DNA of 35,937 bases from Deltaproteobacteria bacterium (GCA_019237115.1 JAFAHS010000474.1:1-35937), one strand, 5' to 3'. Shown: positions 8,451-15,899, counted from the first letter of the stretch. The notes: a model not told the origin generated them from the sequence alone. Numbers and translations: made by a program.

Positions 8451-9113
8451 TCAGCGCTTGCGCGCGATCGTGAGACCGTCCGCGATCGGGAGCATCACCG
8501 CTTCGACCCGGTCATCGTGGCTCACGAAATCGTTAATCGCGCGGATAGCCTTGGTGTCTTCGCTCTGGTCATTCTGATCGAGTACCGCGCCGCTCCACAA
8601 GACGTTGTCGAGCAGGATCAGGCCGTTCTGACGAAGTCGCTTGAGGATCTCCTCATAGTAATCGCGATAGTTAGTCTTGTCCGCGTCGATAAAGGCGATG
8701 TCGAAGGAGTTCCGTTCCGGAAGCGCGCGCAGGGTTTCGAGGGCAGGACCGATTTTGAGGGTGATCTTGTGCGCAACTCCTGCTTTCTCCCAGTAGCGCT
8801 TTGCAATTGCCGTCCATTCCTGGTTCACATCGCAACACAGAAGCTCGCCGTTGGAGGGCAGCGCCCGCGCAACACACAGCGAGCTATAGCCGGTAAAGGT
8901 TCCCACCTCGACGGCGGATCGCGCGCCGATCGCAGCAGTGAGGATACCCATGAAGGTGCCCTGCTCCGAGGCAATCTCCATCACGCTGATGGGACCGAGC
9001 TTGGCAGTCTCCCGAGAGAGCTCCTGCAGAAGCGGATCGCGATTGTTGCCGTGCGCGACCAGATAGTCATAAAGCTCGGGAGAGAGACTCATGAATTTGC
9101 TCAGACCAGCCAT
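8451..9113 (-). CDS. Cation-dependent class I O-methyltransferase (catechol/CCoAOMT-like)
   Basis: From ATG 9113 (MAGLSKFMSLSPELYDYL) it is 220 residues, the normal length. The frame is open to 9170, but that 19-residue extension is not family-like. SAM motif I is VEVGTFTGYSS (68-78). The metal-binding residues lie in FIDADKTNY (141-149) and LLDNVLWSG (167-175). These are hallmarks of the caffeoyl-CoA/catechol O-methyltransferase group, which methylates one hydroxyl of a vicinal diol using Mg2+ and SAM. It is followed after 7 bases by a Rieske oxygenase gene. An oxygenase that makes diols and a methyltransferase that caps them is a plausible pairing. Confidence 0.92.
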   Translation of the reverse strand: MAGLSKFMSLSPELYDYLVAHGNNRDPLLQELSRETAKLGPISVMEIASEQGTFMGILTAAIGARSAVEVGTFTGYSSLCVARALPSNGELLCCDVNQEWTAIAKRYWEKAGVAHKITLKIGPALETLRALPERNSFDIAFIDADKTNYRDYYEEILKRLRQNGLILLDNVLWSGAVLDQNDQSEDTKAIRAINDFVSHDDRVEAVMLPIADGLTIARKR

Positions 9114-9196
9114 GCCGAAGAGAATTGCATCTCCGCACGAGACAGGAAAGCGACCGCGGGCCGGGGACACAACCGTGGTCGCAGGCTCGCAGCACG

Positions 9197-9228
9197 ACGG
9201 CGGCGCAAACCGCCGCCGTGCACGGCGG
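9197..9228 (-). repeat. Overlapping strong GC hairpins after the repeat-protein gene
   Basis: ACGGCGGCG (9197-9205) and CGCCGCCGT (9211-9219) form a perfect 9-bp stem with a 5-base loop. The same right arm is part of a perfect 16-bp palindrome CCGCCGTGCACGGCGG (9213-9228). The two cannot form together. It lies 8 bases past the stop of the 9237-10517 gene. There is no T-tract, so it is a possible 3'-end stabiliser or a Rho-assisted end rather than a classical terminator. Confidence 0.5.
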
Positions 9229-9236
9229 AAGGTTGC

Positions 9237-10517
9237 TTATTTACCGCCCAGGTAGGCGAAGTCTCCCCGCTCGTTAACTGTCAGGGTGCCGGTGAAAATC
9301 GCGTGATGATGTGAACCCATCGCGATTTTATAGATCATTTCCGGCTCGCCGACTTCGAAAAAGGAGTCGTCCCCGCTCAACACGTAAAGCTTTTCGCTTC
9401 CGTCGGTATCGGTGGCGCCGATGTACATCGACCCGGTCGCGGTCAGCACCGGATCTCCGAGCGACTCGAGCTCGGTCCCAAACGGCGTCAGTTGTCCGCG
9501 TTGCAGACGGACGTCGAGTTTCTGATGGGCGAGTCGAAAGACCACCGGCAACCGCGCGCATCCGGCGAGGACCGCCGTCGTGCCGTCGGCCATCAGGCCA
9601 GGTCGTCCGGGCGACAGATAGGTCACCGGCCCGATCGGGGTGGTCGTCCCGGTCGGGAGAATTCGTGACATCTGTCCATTGCGGTAAAGGAACAACGCCG
9701 ACCCCGAACCGGTCTTGGCGGTAAACGCAATCAGAGTACCTTCCGCGGACGCCATCGCCGCGGGAAGTCCAAACGGGCGTGCATAGCGGCTGCGGTTGGG
9801 TCCGTACTCACCCTCGACAGCCAGTTCCGTCAACCCGTTCTGCAGCGAACCGATCAGCAGCGCCTGTCGATGGCCCTGCGGTGTATCTTTGTCGGTCTTG
9901 TCCTGCGGATAGATGAGCCACGCGTTAAACACTACCTGACCGTTGTCACCCATCGCCGGGCTGCCGAAGCTCAACACCGCCATCTCGTGACCTTCGTTGG
10001 TCTTGGCGTTGGAGCGCGCAAGGCAGTTCAGAGCTCCGTTCGAGTAGTAGACCAGAGCATCGTGCTTGTCTGGCAGGTGCGACATGAACGCGATGTTGCC
10101 TTTCGCATCTGCCACCGGGTACGGGTCTCCGTTCAGAAGCGGAGCACAGTTCTTGGCCTGCGGCATCGGATCGATCGCGCGAACCACCCGATATGGCGGC
10201 GAAACGTTGGGGTCTCCAATGTAGACGTTCCAGTTTAGTTTTCGCTGCTTGTTGGTGGTTTCGCCGCCGAACAGGACCCGCCCGTCCGGCATCATCGAGG
10301 GCACCCCGATTTCCGAGAAGTTTCCCCCATCGGGCGCCGGCAGGCCGATCGCGGTAATCAGCGCGGGCTCGCCATCGCTATCGCTGGCATAGAGGACGCT
10401 GGAATTCGAATTTTCGAGGTCGGCGCTCTCGCCCTGCAAGGTCAGCGCCACCGCGTGCGCATTTACCGCGTATCCGAGAAAAATCGCGAGTACCGGGCCT
10501 AGCGCCCTAATCTTCAT
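9237..10517 (-). CDS. Exported NxxGxxAF-type tandem repeat protein (DUF7453-like)
   Basis: From ATG 10517, with GGGAG 8-12 bases upstream, the protein has 426 residues and a signal peptide (MKIRALGPVLAIFLGYAVNAHA, cut about here). The remainder is a series of short beta repeats with a recurring N/D-x-x-G-x-x-A-F core: PDGRVLFGG, AKGNIAFMS, DNGQVVFNA, AEGTLIAFT, NERGDFAYLG. This pattern is typical of secreted beta-propeller-like 'choice-of-anchor' repeat proteins of unknown role. No C-terminal anchor is seen; it ends right after the last repeat. It has its own promoter-like element (10563-10592) and is transcribed away from the desaturase end. Function is unknown. Confidence 0.75.
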   Translation of the reverse strand: MKIRALGPVLAIFLGYAVNAHAVALTLQGESADLENSNSSVLYASDSDGEPALITAIGLPAPDGGNFSEIGVPSMMPDGRVLFGGETTNKQRKLNWNVYIGDPNVSPPYRVVRAIDPMPQAKNCAPLLNGDPYPVADAKGNIAFMSHLPDKHDALVYYSNGALNCLARSNAKTNEGHEMAVLSFGSPAMGDNGQVVFNAWLIYPQDKTDKDTPQGHRQALLIGSLQNGLTELAVEGEYGPNRSRYARPFGLPAAMASAEGTLIAFTAKTGSGSALFLYRNGQMSRILPTGTTTPIGPVTYLSPGRPGLMADGTTAVLAGCARLPVVFRLAHQKLDVRLQRGQLTPFGTELESLGDPVLTATGSMYIGATDTDGSEKLYVLSGDDSFFEVGEPEMIYKIAMGSHHHAIFTGTLTVNERGDFAYLGGK

Positions 10518-10562
10518 CGCAATGCTCCCCCGCCCAAATAGGCCATCTTTACTTACGTAGAT

Positions 10563-10592
10563 CTTATAGTCGCCGGACCCGCGAATTCGCAA
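10563..10592 (-). promoter_or_regulatory. Promoter of the exported repeat-protein gene
   Basis: On the minus strand, TTGCGA (10592-10587) and TATAAG (10568-10563) are separated by 18 bases. Predicted transcription would start near 10556, giving a leader of about 39 bases to ATG 10517. The -35 overlaps the left arm of a 9-bp inverted repeat. Confidence 0.5.
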
Positions 10593-10651
10593 TGGGCAAA
10601 CAACAGCCGCCCCCGTGAGTCGCAATTGTTCGCTCGGTGAAATTGCCCATT
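10591..10651. repeat. Perfect 9-bp inverted repeat with 43-base spacer
   Basis: AATGGGCAA (10591-10599) and TTGCCCATT (10643-10651) are exact reverse complements. The arms are 52 bases apart, close to five helical turns. The left arm abuts the -35 of the repeat-protein promoter, which suggests a two-site operator with looping. A 9-bp match can occur by chance. Confidence 0.45.
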
Positions 10652-10712
10652 AGTTTTACTTAAACGGTGCCTTTCCATGCCTCGCCCGCCCAGCAGGGGC
10701 TCGGACGCCCGC

Positions 10713-11744
10713 TCAGCCAGATCCGGCAACGGTGCTCGCCCGCAGGACCAGGTCGCGGGGCTTGGACCGCGCCTGGGTGTTTGCAAAGGATTCGGAGTCG
10801 GCAACAACACACTCGCGCAGCACCCGGAAATACCCGTGCGTCAGATGGGCCTGGCGAAACTCCGGCTTGGCGCAAAGGAGCGCATGCAGCCGGGGCAGTC
10901 GAAAGAACGGCACGCTCGGATACAGGTGATGCTCGAGGTGATAGTTCACGTTGTTCGGTGCAAGAAAGATCCGCTCCAGGAACGAAGGCAATGTTGTCCG
11001 GGTGCCGGCCAACGAAGTCCGCGCCCCTCCCAGTGCCGAGTGCTCCGCGATGCTCCTGATGCGAAAAATGAAGACCAGGCAGGTGAACAAGGGGACAAAC
11101 CAGTACAGGAACAGCAAACGGGCTGTCCCGGTCCAGAATGCGACCGCCATGACCACCGCGTAGTACAGATAGCGAGCCATCAGAAACCCTTTGGAAGCGT
11201 CGGTGTCGCGCGAGGCGACAGTCCGCAGAAGTTTCACCAGGGCCACCGCGCCGAGGCCGGTCAAGTCGCCCAGCAGGAGGACCGCCATCTCCCGCGGACG
11301 CTTCGGAAAAACCCAGTTCTGGTCACCTCTCCTGCGTAACCAATCGGGATCGCGGTCGGTATTCAGGTAGCGATGATGGGCGAAGTGGTTGGCGCGATAT
11401 GAACGCGCGGAAATCAGCACGGGCCAGGCCAGCACCAGTTCCGACACCCAGTCGTTGATTTTTCGGTTCCGACAAAGGCGATAGTGGGTGCCTTCGTGCA
11501 GCATGATCATGAGCGAGTGTTGACGCGTTGCGATCACGACGATGGTTGCCAGGTAGAGCCAGGGTTCCCAGAATCTTTCACAAGCCCGAATCGCAATCAG
11601 GATCACCATCCACTCGATGATGATGTGTAGAGCACTACGCATGGTACTTATCTGCGACAGCTCCACCAGCTCGCGTTTGCTGAGCAGGGCCGTTCGTTCT
11701 TCGGGCTCGGGAAAGCTCTCGGCAGCGGGCAATTCCAAATTCAT
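10713..11744 (-). CDS. Membrane fatty acid desaturase family protein
   Basis: The start at 11744 has a GGAAGG site. The frame extends upstream to 12017 only by overlapping the acyltransferase gene. The product is 343 residues with the three histidine boxes of integral di-iron desaturases: HEGTH (83-87), HFAHH (120-124) and HLEHH (269-273) followed by LYPSVP. Hydrophobic segments lie at about 37-52, 62-80, 102-113, 155-175 and 190-228. It should insert a double bond or hydroxyl into an acyl chain in the inner membrane, using O2 and an electron donor not found here. It follows a GNAT-like acyltransferase by 76 bases and probably shares its transcript, so its substrate may be that enzyme's acyl product or donor. 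Confidence 0.9.
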   Translation of the reverse strand: MNLELPAAESFPEPEERTALLSKRELVELSQISTMRSALHIIIEWMVILIAIRACERFWEPWLYLATIVVIATRQHSLMIMLHEGTHYRLCRNRKINDWVSELVLAWPVLISARSYRANHFAHHRYLNTDRDPDWLRRRGDQNWVFPKRPREMAVLLLGDLTGLGAVALVKLLRTVASRDTDASKGFLMARYLYYAVVMAVAFWTGTARLLFLYWFVPLFTCLVFIFRIRSIAEHSALGGARTSLAGTRTTLPSFLERIFLAPNNVNYHLEHHLYPSVPFFRLPRLHALLCAKPEFRQAHLTHGYFRVLRECVVADSESFANTQARSKPRDLVLRASTVAGSG

Positions 11745-11820
11745 ATCAGTACCTTCCGTTTCACATAGGTGGCCATCTCGCGATCGTCCACTCTCGGTTG
11801 TTGTGGAGCAGCGCCAACCT

Positions 11821-12531
11821 CTACGCGCATGCTTGCAGCTCTTGAGATTCACCATGCGCACTCGTGGACTGAACCTCCCATGCCATCTGGCGCGCGGACG
11901 AAACCGTAAACGGACGCAACCGCAGCCCCGGTTTGAAGCGCAGAGTCGTAAACTCATGGTCGGTCTCGAACGGCAGTCGATAGGAGGCTGCCACCAGTTT
12001 CTCGAGCGCTTCGCCACGCAGGATTACCGGCTGCACCCAGGGGAACCCCGCTGCGCTTTTGAGATAAGTGAATTGGACGGGTCTACCGAACGGTACAAAA
12101 CCCATCGCGCGGTAGAACCCCGAATGGTCGGACAAGCCGACCGCCAGATAGGCTAGAACCGCCCGCGGATGTCTGCGTGCGATCTGGATCGCGGCGCCGC
12201 ACCACATCTTCATACCCGCGCCCGGCGCAAGCGACCAATGATCGCTGCATTCAAAGACCGCACGCTCGGGCCAGTGTGAGAGATCCGGACCCGGGCAGGT
12301 GCGCGGAAACATTTCCAGGTCGTGGATTGCCATCCCTGCAATCATGTTTTCGGCCGGACTGTCGCTATCCGCGAAAAGACCGTATAAATCCGACGCCGCC
12401 AGACGTGCGCGATTGTCGACCTTTCCATCGGCTACGTCGGCGAAATGCGTCAGCTGTTCATCGCGGGCTTGTCGCAGACGCTCGACAAAGATTCGCCTTT
12501 GAAAACTTGTGGTTAGAAGCCGTACTTCCAT
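11821..12531 (-). CDS. GNAT-fold / acyl-amino-acid or autoinducer-synthase-like acyltransferase
   Basis: I chose ATG 12531 (236 residues) because AAGGAG lies 6 bases before it; an ATG at 12537 would touch that site. The pattern ENMIAGMAIHDLEMFP (61-76), AVFECSDHWSLAPGAGMKMWCGAAIQIARR (91-120), LAYLAVGLSDHSGFYRAMGFVPFGRPVQ (126-152) fits a GNAT core: a central strand, a GAGM acyl-CoA-binding turn and the FYRAMGF strand-helix. The long strand after the core and the N-terminal region resemble FeeM and autoinducer synthases more than small N-acetyltransferases. The match is by pattern only. It heads a transcript with a desaturase and is divergent from an ImmA/XRE pair. Donor and acceptor are unknown. 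Confidence 0.6.
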   Translation of the reverse strand: MEVRLLTTSFQRRIFVERLRQARDEQLTHFADVADGKVDNRARLAASDLYGLFADSDSPAENMIAGMAIHDLEMFPRTCPGPDLSHWPERAVFECSDHWSLAPGAGMKMWCGAAIQIARRHPRAVLAYLAVGLSDHSGFYRAMGFVPFGRPVQFTYLKSAAGFPWVQPVILRGEALEKLVAASYRLPFETDHEFTTLRFKPGLRLRPFTVSSARQMAWEVQSTSAHGESQELQACA

Positions 12532-12553
12532 CGACATCTCCTTTTCACAACGA

Positions 12554-12574
12554 GCGTCGACTTAACGTCGACGC
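12554..12574. repeat. 8-bp dyad in the acyltransferase leader
   Basis: GCGTCGAC (12554-12561) and GTCGACGC (12567-12574) are perfect reverse complements around TTAAC. The element is 23 bases upstream of the acyltransferase ATG, inside the predicted 5' leader. It could be an operator or an RNA hairpin close to the ribosome site. Confidence 0.5.
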
Positions 12575-12627
12575 GGGAACCGATCGTAACGACCCAAGCT
12601 GCAAAAAGCACCCCAGTTGCTCGAACG

Positions 12628-12656
12628 TTTGTAAATCTCATCCTAAACGCTCACAA
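12628..12656 (-). promoter_or_regulatory. Promoter of the acyltransferase-desaturase transcript
   Basis: On the minus strand, TTGTGA (12656-12651), a 17-base spacer, then TACAAA (12633-12628). The start would lie near 12621, giving a leader of about 90 bases. It is one half of a mirror-image pair with the element at 12661-12688. Confidence 0.45.
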
Positions 12657-12660
12657 CCCG

Positions 12661-12688
12661 TCGTGAGAGATCCCACAAGGTTTACAAA
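12661..12688 (+). promoter_or_regulatory. Mirror-image promoter of the ImmA-XRE transcript
   Basis: TCGTGA (12661-12666), a 16-base spacer, then TACAAA (12683-12688), the near reverse complement of the minus-strand promoter next to it. It predicts a start near 12695. An alternative -10, TATAAG at 12760-12765, would give an almost leaderless mRNA for ATG 12773. Confidence 0.4.
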
Positions 12689-12772
12689 ACGAAGAGCCCG
12701 GTGAATCCTGACGGCCCAGCAGTTGCGACCGGCCTTCCGTATGAATAGACTGGACAAGCTATAAGGCGCCTG

Positions 12773-13585
12773 ATGATTACGAAAGGCAGTAAGAAAAGGG
12801 TTTCAAGCCTGGAAGGCCTGTTGGGTGCGATTCTTGCCTCAAGTGCGCCCCCGGCAGGAGTCCAAGCGCTCGGAATCGGCGATGGCGGCCTCGAGGTCCA
12901 CACCCTCAGCACGCGGGAGTACGGTCCCTCAGTGCGCGGGATTTTCGGACGCGGGGAGCTTGAGGAGTTGATTTCCGAAGCGCGGCGCCAGGTGTGGCCG
13001 CATTTAAATCAGCAACCGCTCAAGTTGGGTTCTCCGCGCGAATTTCGCGACGCATGGTCGCCGCTCGGGATAGAATTCAGGATGGCCAAACTGCGGTCCG
13101 CCAGGGGAATGGCGCTGCTGGGCTTCTACGTGGGCAAGAGCCCGGTGTCCAAGCGGCCGCTCATCTGTGTGAATACTGCTCACCATCGGGCAGCTATGAG
13201 CGCGGCCTTCGCGCATGAGATGGGGCACCACCTCACCGCAAGAATGTTTGGATTCCAACAGGCCGAAGAGCCTCATCATATGGGGTACTCGGGCTATGGT
13301 TTCCATCTCGATGACCCGCCGGAGTTGGCGGCTGACATCTTCGTGAGTCTCGGCATTTTTCCGCAGAGAATTGCCCGACAGTGTTTCGCGCAAACAAGTA
13401 GCGAGTCGGGTGGAATTGGCGTAACGTCCTCGACCGGGATCATGGGGGCGGTCGCGCACGTGGCAAACAAATATGGCTTCAACGGCGATTCGAGTTTGCC
13501 CCAGGAGAACCGTGTACAGTATCTCGCCGGAGTGCTTCATTACGCAAAGCTGCGGAAGGCACTGTTCGACGAGTTTGATTTGTAA
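12773..13585 (+). CDS. ImmA/IrrE-family zinc metallopeptidase
   Basis: The 270-residue protein carries the gluzincin-like core of ImmA/IrrE peptidases: AFAHEMGHHL with His148-Glu149-x-x-His152, then ELAADIF, where Glu184 is the expected third zinc ligand and Asp188 part of the ExxAD motif. In phage, ICE and Deinococcus systems such proteins cleave a partner XRE repressor (ImmA-ImmR, IrrE-DdrO) upon a signal. The N-terminal 90 residues match nothing I recognise and could be the sensor. The next gene, 48-66 bases on depending on its start, encodes an XRE regulator, the usual partner. There are no phage or integrase genes nearby, so this looks like a chromosomal regulatory pair rather than a mobile element. 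Confidence 0.85.
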   Translation: MITKGSKKRVSSLEGLLGAILASSAPPAGVQALGIGDGGLEVHTLSTREYGPSVRGIFGRGELEELISEARRQVWPHLNQQPLKLGSPREFRDAWSPLGIEFRMAKLRSARGMALLGFYVGKSPVSKRPLICVNTAHHRAAMSAAFAHEMGHHLTARMFGFQQAEEPHHMGYSGYGFHLDDPPELAADIFVSLGIFPQRIARQCFAQTSSESGGIGVTSSTGIMGAVAHVANKYGFNGDSSLPQENRVQYLAGVLHYAKLRKALFDEFDL

Positions 13586-13651
13586 GCGCCTTCGGCTTGG
13601 CTCTTCCCTGTTCGAAGGCAAATTTAACGCAGCTTGCTGAATAAGGATTCC

Positions 13652-14086
13652 GTGAATACAGACAACAAGTTCGGACGAATGCTCAAAGAACAGCGTCAGG
13701 CCCATGGGCTGACGCAGCGTGAATTGGCGGCGCGCATCGACGTCAAGGCCAGTCACGTCGCTTACCTCGAAACCGGACAGCGCAAGCCGTCCCTGGCGCT
13801 TCTCGGACGGATTGCAGATACTCTGCGCCTCGACCGGCAGAGACTCTTCGTTATGGCTCATCCCGAGGCTCGGGCGATGATGCCCCCCTCCAAGCCCCTA
13901 CGCAGCAAAACTCCGAAAGAGGCCTGGCGAGCGCTGCTCAACGATCGGGCGCTGCTCAACCGCTATCAGGTCACCAAGCGGGAACTTCAGGCGCTCAAGC
14001 AACTGAGTATGCTCGGTTACGCGATGACCCGCCGGGAATTCGTCGCGATCGTGACGCTTATTCGCCGCGATCCCGAAGACGAGTAG
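13652..14086 (+). CDS. XRE-family helix-turn-helix regulator, probable ImmA partner
   Basis: I prefer GTG 13652 (144 residues), which follows AAGGA. A TTG at 13634 would add six residues but has no ribosome site. Residues 8-62 are a Cro/C1-type HTH: FGRMLKEQRQAHGLTQRELA, then VKASHVAYLETGQRKPSLALLGRIADTLRLD. The C-terminal half (about 80-144) is basic and helical with no recognised domain; a linker around 70-90 (HPEARAMMPPSKPLRSK) looks exposed and could be the cleavage segment. In family precedent the metallopeptidase inactivates such a repressor. Likely targets are the divergent promoters at 12628-12688, controlling both its own operon and the acyltransferase-desaturase transcript. Confidence 0.85.
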   Translation: MNTDNKFGRMLKEQRQAHGLTQRELAARIDVKASHVAYLETGQRKPSLALLGRIADTLRLDRQRLFVMAHPEARAMMPPSKPLRSKTPKEAWRALLNDRALLNRYQVTKRELQALKQLSMLGYAMTRREFVAIVTLIRRDPEDE

Positions 14087-14147
14087 GCGCGGACTTTCCG
14101 CTCGCGCAAACCGCTTCCCCTACGCGTACGGAACACAGTCCTGTGGT

Positions 14148-14768
14148 ATGAGCGAGAGCCGCATCACCTTTCCCAGCGGCGAGCTGAAACTGGAAGGACT
14201 GCTCAAGCTGCCGGAGGGCGAAGTTCCAGGCGCGGCGGTAGTGTGTCACCCACATCCGCTGTACGGCGGTTCCATGTACAACAACGTGGTTGAAGCCGCA
14301 CTCGAGGCGTTCTGGCAACGGCAGTTTGCCACCCTGCGGTTCAACTTTCGCGGGGTTGGCGACAGCGAGGGGGAGTATGACGGCGGCGAGGGAGAGCTCG
14401 ACGATGTCCGCCAGGCGGTTGCTTTCCTTGCCGACAAGGCGGCCGTCGAGTCGGTGACGCTCGCTGGATATTCTTTCGGCGCTTCGGTGTCATTGCGGGC
14501 CGGGCTCACCGACCCTGCGGTAAATGGTCTGGTGCTGGTGGCCCTGCCCGTCGCGATGATAAGCGGCCCCAGTGACACCGCCTCCAAACCGGTTCTGCTG
14601 GTCTCGGGCGATCGTGACTCCTACTCACCGGTCGAGCCTCTGCGGAAGCTGGCCAGTACCCTGGGCAGCCGCGCGCACCTGGAATTCCTTGCGGGCGCGG
14701 ATCACTTCTTCGGCGGTTGCGAGGCCCGCCTCGCTGCGCTGGTCGGCGCGGCGCTTGCGGACCGCTGA
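14148..14768 (+). CDS. Alpha/beta hydrolase (dienelactone hydrolase-like)
   Basis: A 206-residue single-domain alpha/beta hydrolase. Motifs: CHPHPLYGGSMYNNVV (33-48), FNFRGVGDSEG (65-75), nucleophile elbow GYSFGA with Ser109, acid in SGDRDSYSP (Asp155 or Asp157) and His186 in GADHFF. This is the compact cytosolic group often annotated as COG2945 hydrolases; substrates are not established. A small inverted repeat, CACAG/CTGTG (14134-14145), covers the space just before the ATG, and no clear ribosome site is seen. It lies 61 bases after the XRE gene and may be read from the same transcript. It converges with the peptidase gene ending at 14781. Confidence 0.88.
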   Translation: MSESRITFPSGELKLEGLLKLPEGEVPGAAVVCHPHPLYGGSMYNNVVEAALEAFWQRQFATLRFNFRGVGDSEGEYDGGEGELDDVRQAVAFLADKAAVESVTLAGYSFGASVSLRAGLTDPAVNGLVLVALPVAMISGPSDTASKPVLLVSGDRDSYSPVEPLRKLASTLGSRAHLEFLAGADHFFGGCEARLAALVGAALADR

Positions 14769-14780
14769 ACACCCCGACGG

Positions 14781-15899
14781 TCAGGGCCGCGGCGCATTTC
14801 GGGTCGCTTGCCAGATTGCGTAGAACGGGTCGTCCGGGTTGGCTTGCGCCAAGTCGACAATCTGCCGAATCGTGGCCTTGAGATCGCCGTGATTCAGGCG
14901 CAAAAGAATCTCGAAATTGTCCAGGTCGTGGAAGTAGATGAGGTAGTTGATTAGGACCGCGTTGTTGAGCGGCTCCTTGTCGAGATCAAACCGTTCCAGG
15001 CCGTTCAGGCCGGGCGCGAGACGCGCATAGTCTGACTGGATCTGCGCGAAGGCGGCTTCCCGCTGCTCAAGAATTTCTGCCCTGGGGCGCCCGCTCATGT
15101 AAATCTTGAGCAGCCGCGCCTGCTCCGCGAGGAGGAAGCGCGAGAACTTGAGATTGCTCTCCAGCATGGAGCGCGCCTCGGCCGCTTCCGGCGAGTCGGG
15201 ACCCTCGGTCGCCTCGAAGAACGCGACCGCACCCCTCGCACCGACCCAGGTCGCGGCGGATTCGTCGAACATCACGTGCCCGGGCAGAAAATAGGTGCGA
15301 TGAAACAGTTCGTGGATAATGACGCTGGCCAGTTCCACCCGGTCCAGCCGCAAGAGGTTGGACAACAGCGGGTCGTCGAAAAAGCCGAGGCTCGAGAATG
15401 CCACCGCTGATCGTACCATCGTGTCGTATCCCGCGGCTTCCATCTCGCGGGCTTTCGCGGCGGCTTGGGACTCTTCGAAATAACCGCGATAAGGTACCGC
15501 TCCGACCACCGGAAACCACCAGGTATACGGACGCAGGGAGTCGCGCGGTGCGGCCATGACCACGTGGACAATCGCTGCCTGATCGACCTGGGTCACGGTG
15601 AGATACGCGCCGCCGGCATTGAGTCCGAGCTTGTCCGCGGCGAATTCCCGCACACTCAGGACGGTTTCCAGCTTGGCGCGCAGCTGCGGCGAGAGCGGTC
15701 GGTCCGAAGCCAGCTCCGCGCTAATCGGGCGTCGGTTCCACAACAGGCGCGCTTCCTCGTAGGCGCCCCGTACGATGTAGCCGACGCCGCATCCGGAAAA
15801 CCCGACAGTGGCCGTCACCGCGATAAGAACGGTGGCGAGGGAGCGTGGCCGCAAGCAAGTGGCACCCCAGCGTGCGAGGCGGTCAATCCACCGCTTCAC
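14781..15899 (-). CDS. Predicted lipoprotein aminopeptidase (COG4324-like)
   Basis: From GTG 15899, with GAGG upstream, it is 372 residues. An N-terminal hydrophobic stretch (about 20-36) ends in FSGC, a near-lipobox with Cys37, suggesting a membrane-anchored lipoprotein. The catalytic core IIHELFHRTYFLPGHVMFDESAATWVG has His196-Glu197-x-x-His200 and a downstream Glu213 in the zinc-ligand position. The whole pattern agrees with the uncharacterised COG4324 'predicted aminopeptidase' family, for which activity is not proven to my knowledge. The start overlaps the end of the ABC transporter gene by 17 bases, so the two are translationally coupled, which hints at a linked envelope function. Confidence 0.82.
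   Translation of the reverse strand: MKRWIDRLARWGATCLRPRSLATVLIAVTATVGFSGCGVGYIVRGAYEEARLLWNRRPISAELASDRPLSPQLRAKLETVLSVREFAADKLGLNAGGAYLTVTQVDQAAIVHVVMAAPRDSLRPYTWWFPVVGAVPYRGYFEESQAAAKAREMEAAGYDTMVRSAVAFSSLGFFDDPLLSNLLRLDRVELASVIIHELFHRTYFLPGHVMFDESAATWVGARGAVAFFEATEGPDSPEAAEARSMLESNLKFSRFLLAEQARLLKIYMSGRPRAEILEQREAAFAQIQSDYARLAPGLNGLERFDLDKEPLNNAVLINYLIYFHDLDNFEILLRLNHGDLKATIRQIVDLAQANPDDPFYAIWQATRNAPRP

Noticed and set aside
11745..12017. N-terminal extension of the desaturase
   Set aside because: It overlaps the acyltransferase frame, is Arg/Cys-rich, and the ATG at 11744 has a good ribosome site.
12773..14086. Prophage or integrative element remnant suggested by ImmA and XRE genes
   Set aside because: There is no integrase, attachment repeat or structural gene nearby, and base composition resembles the neighbours.
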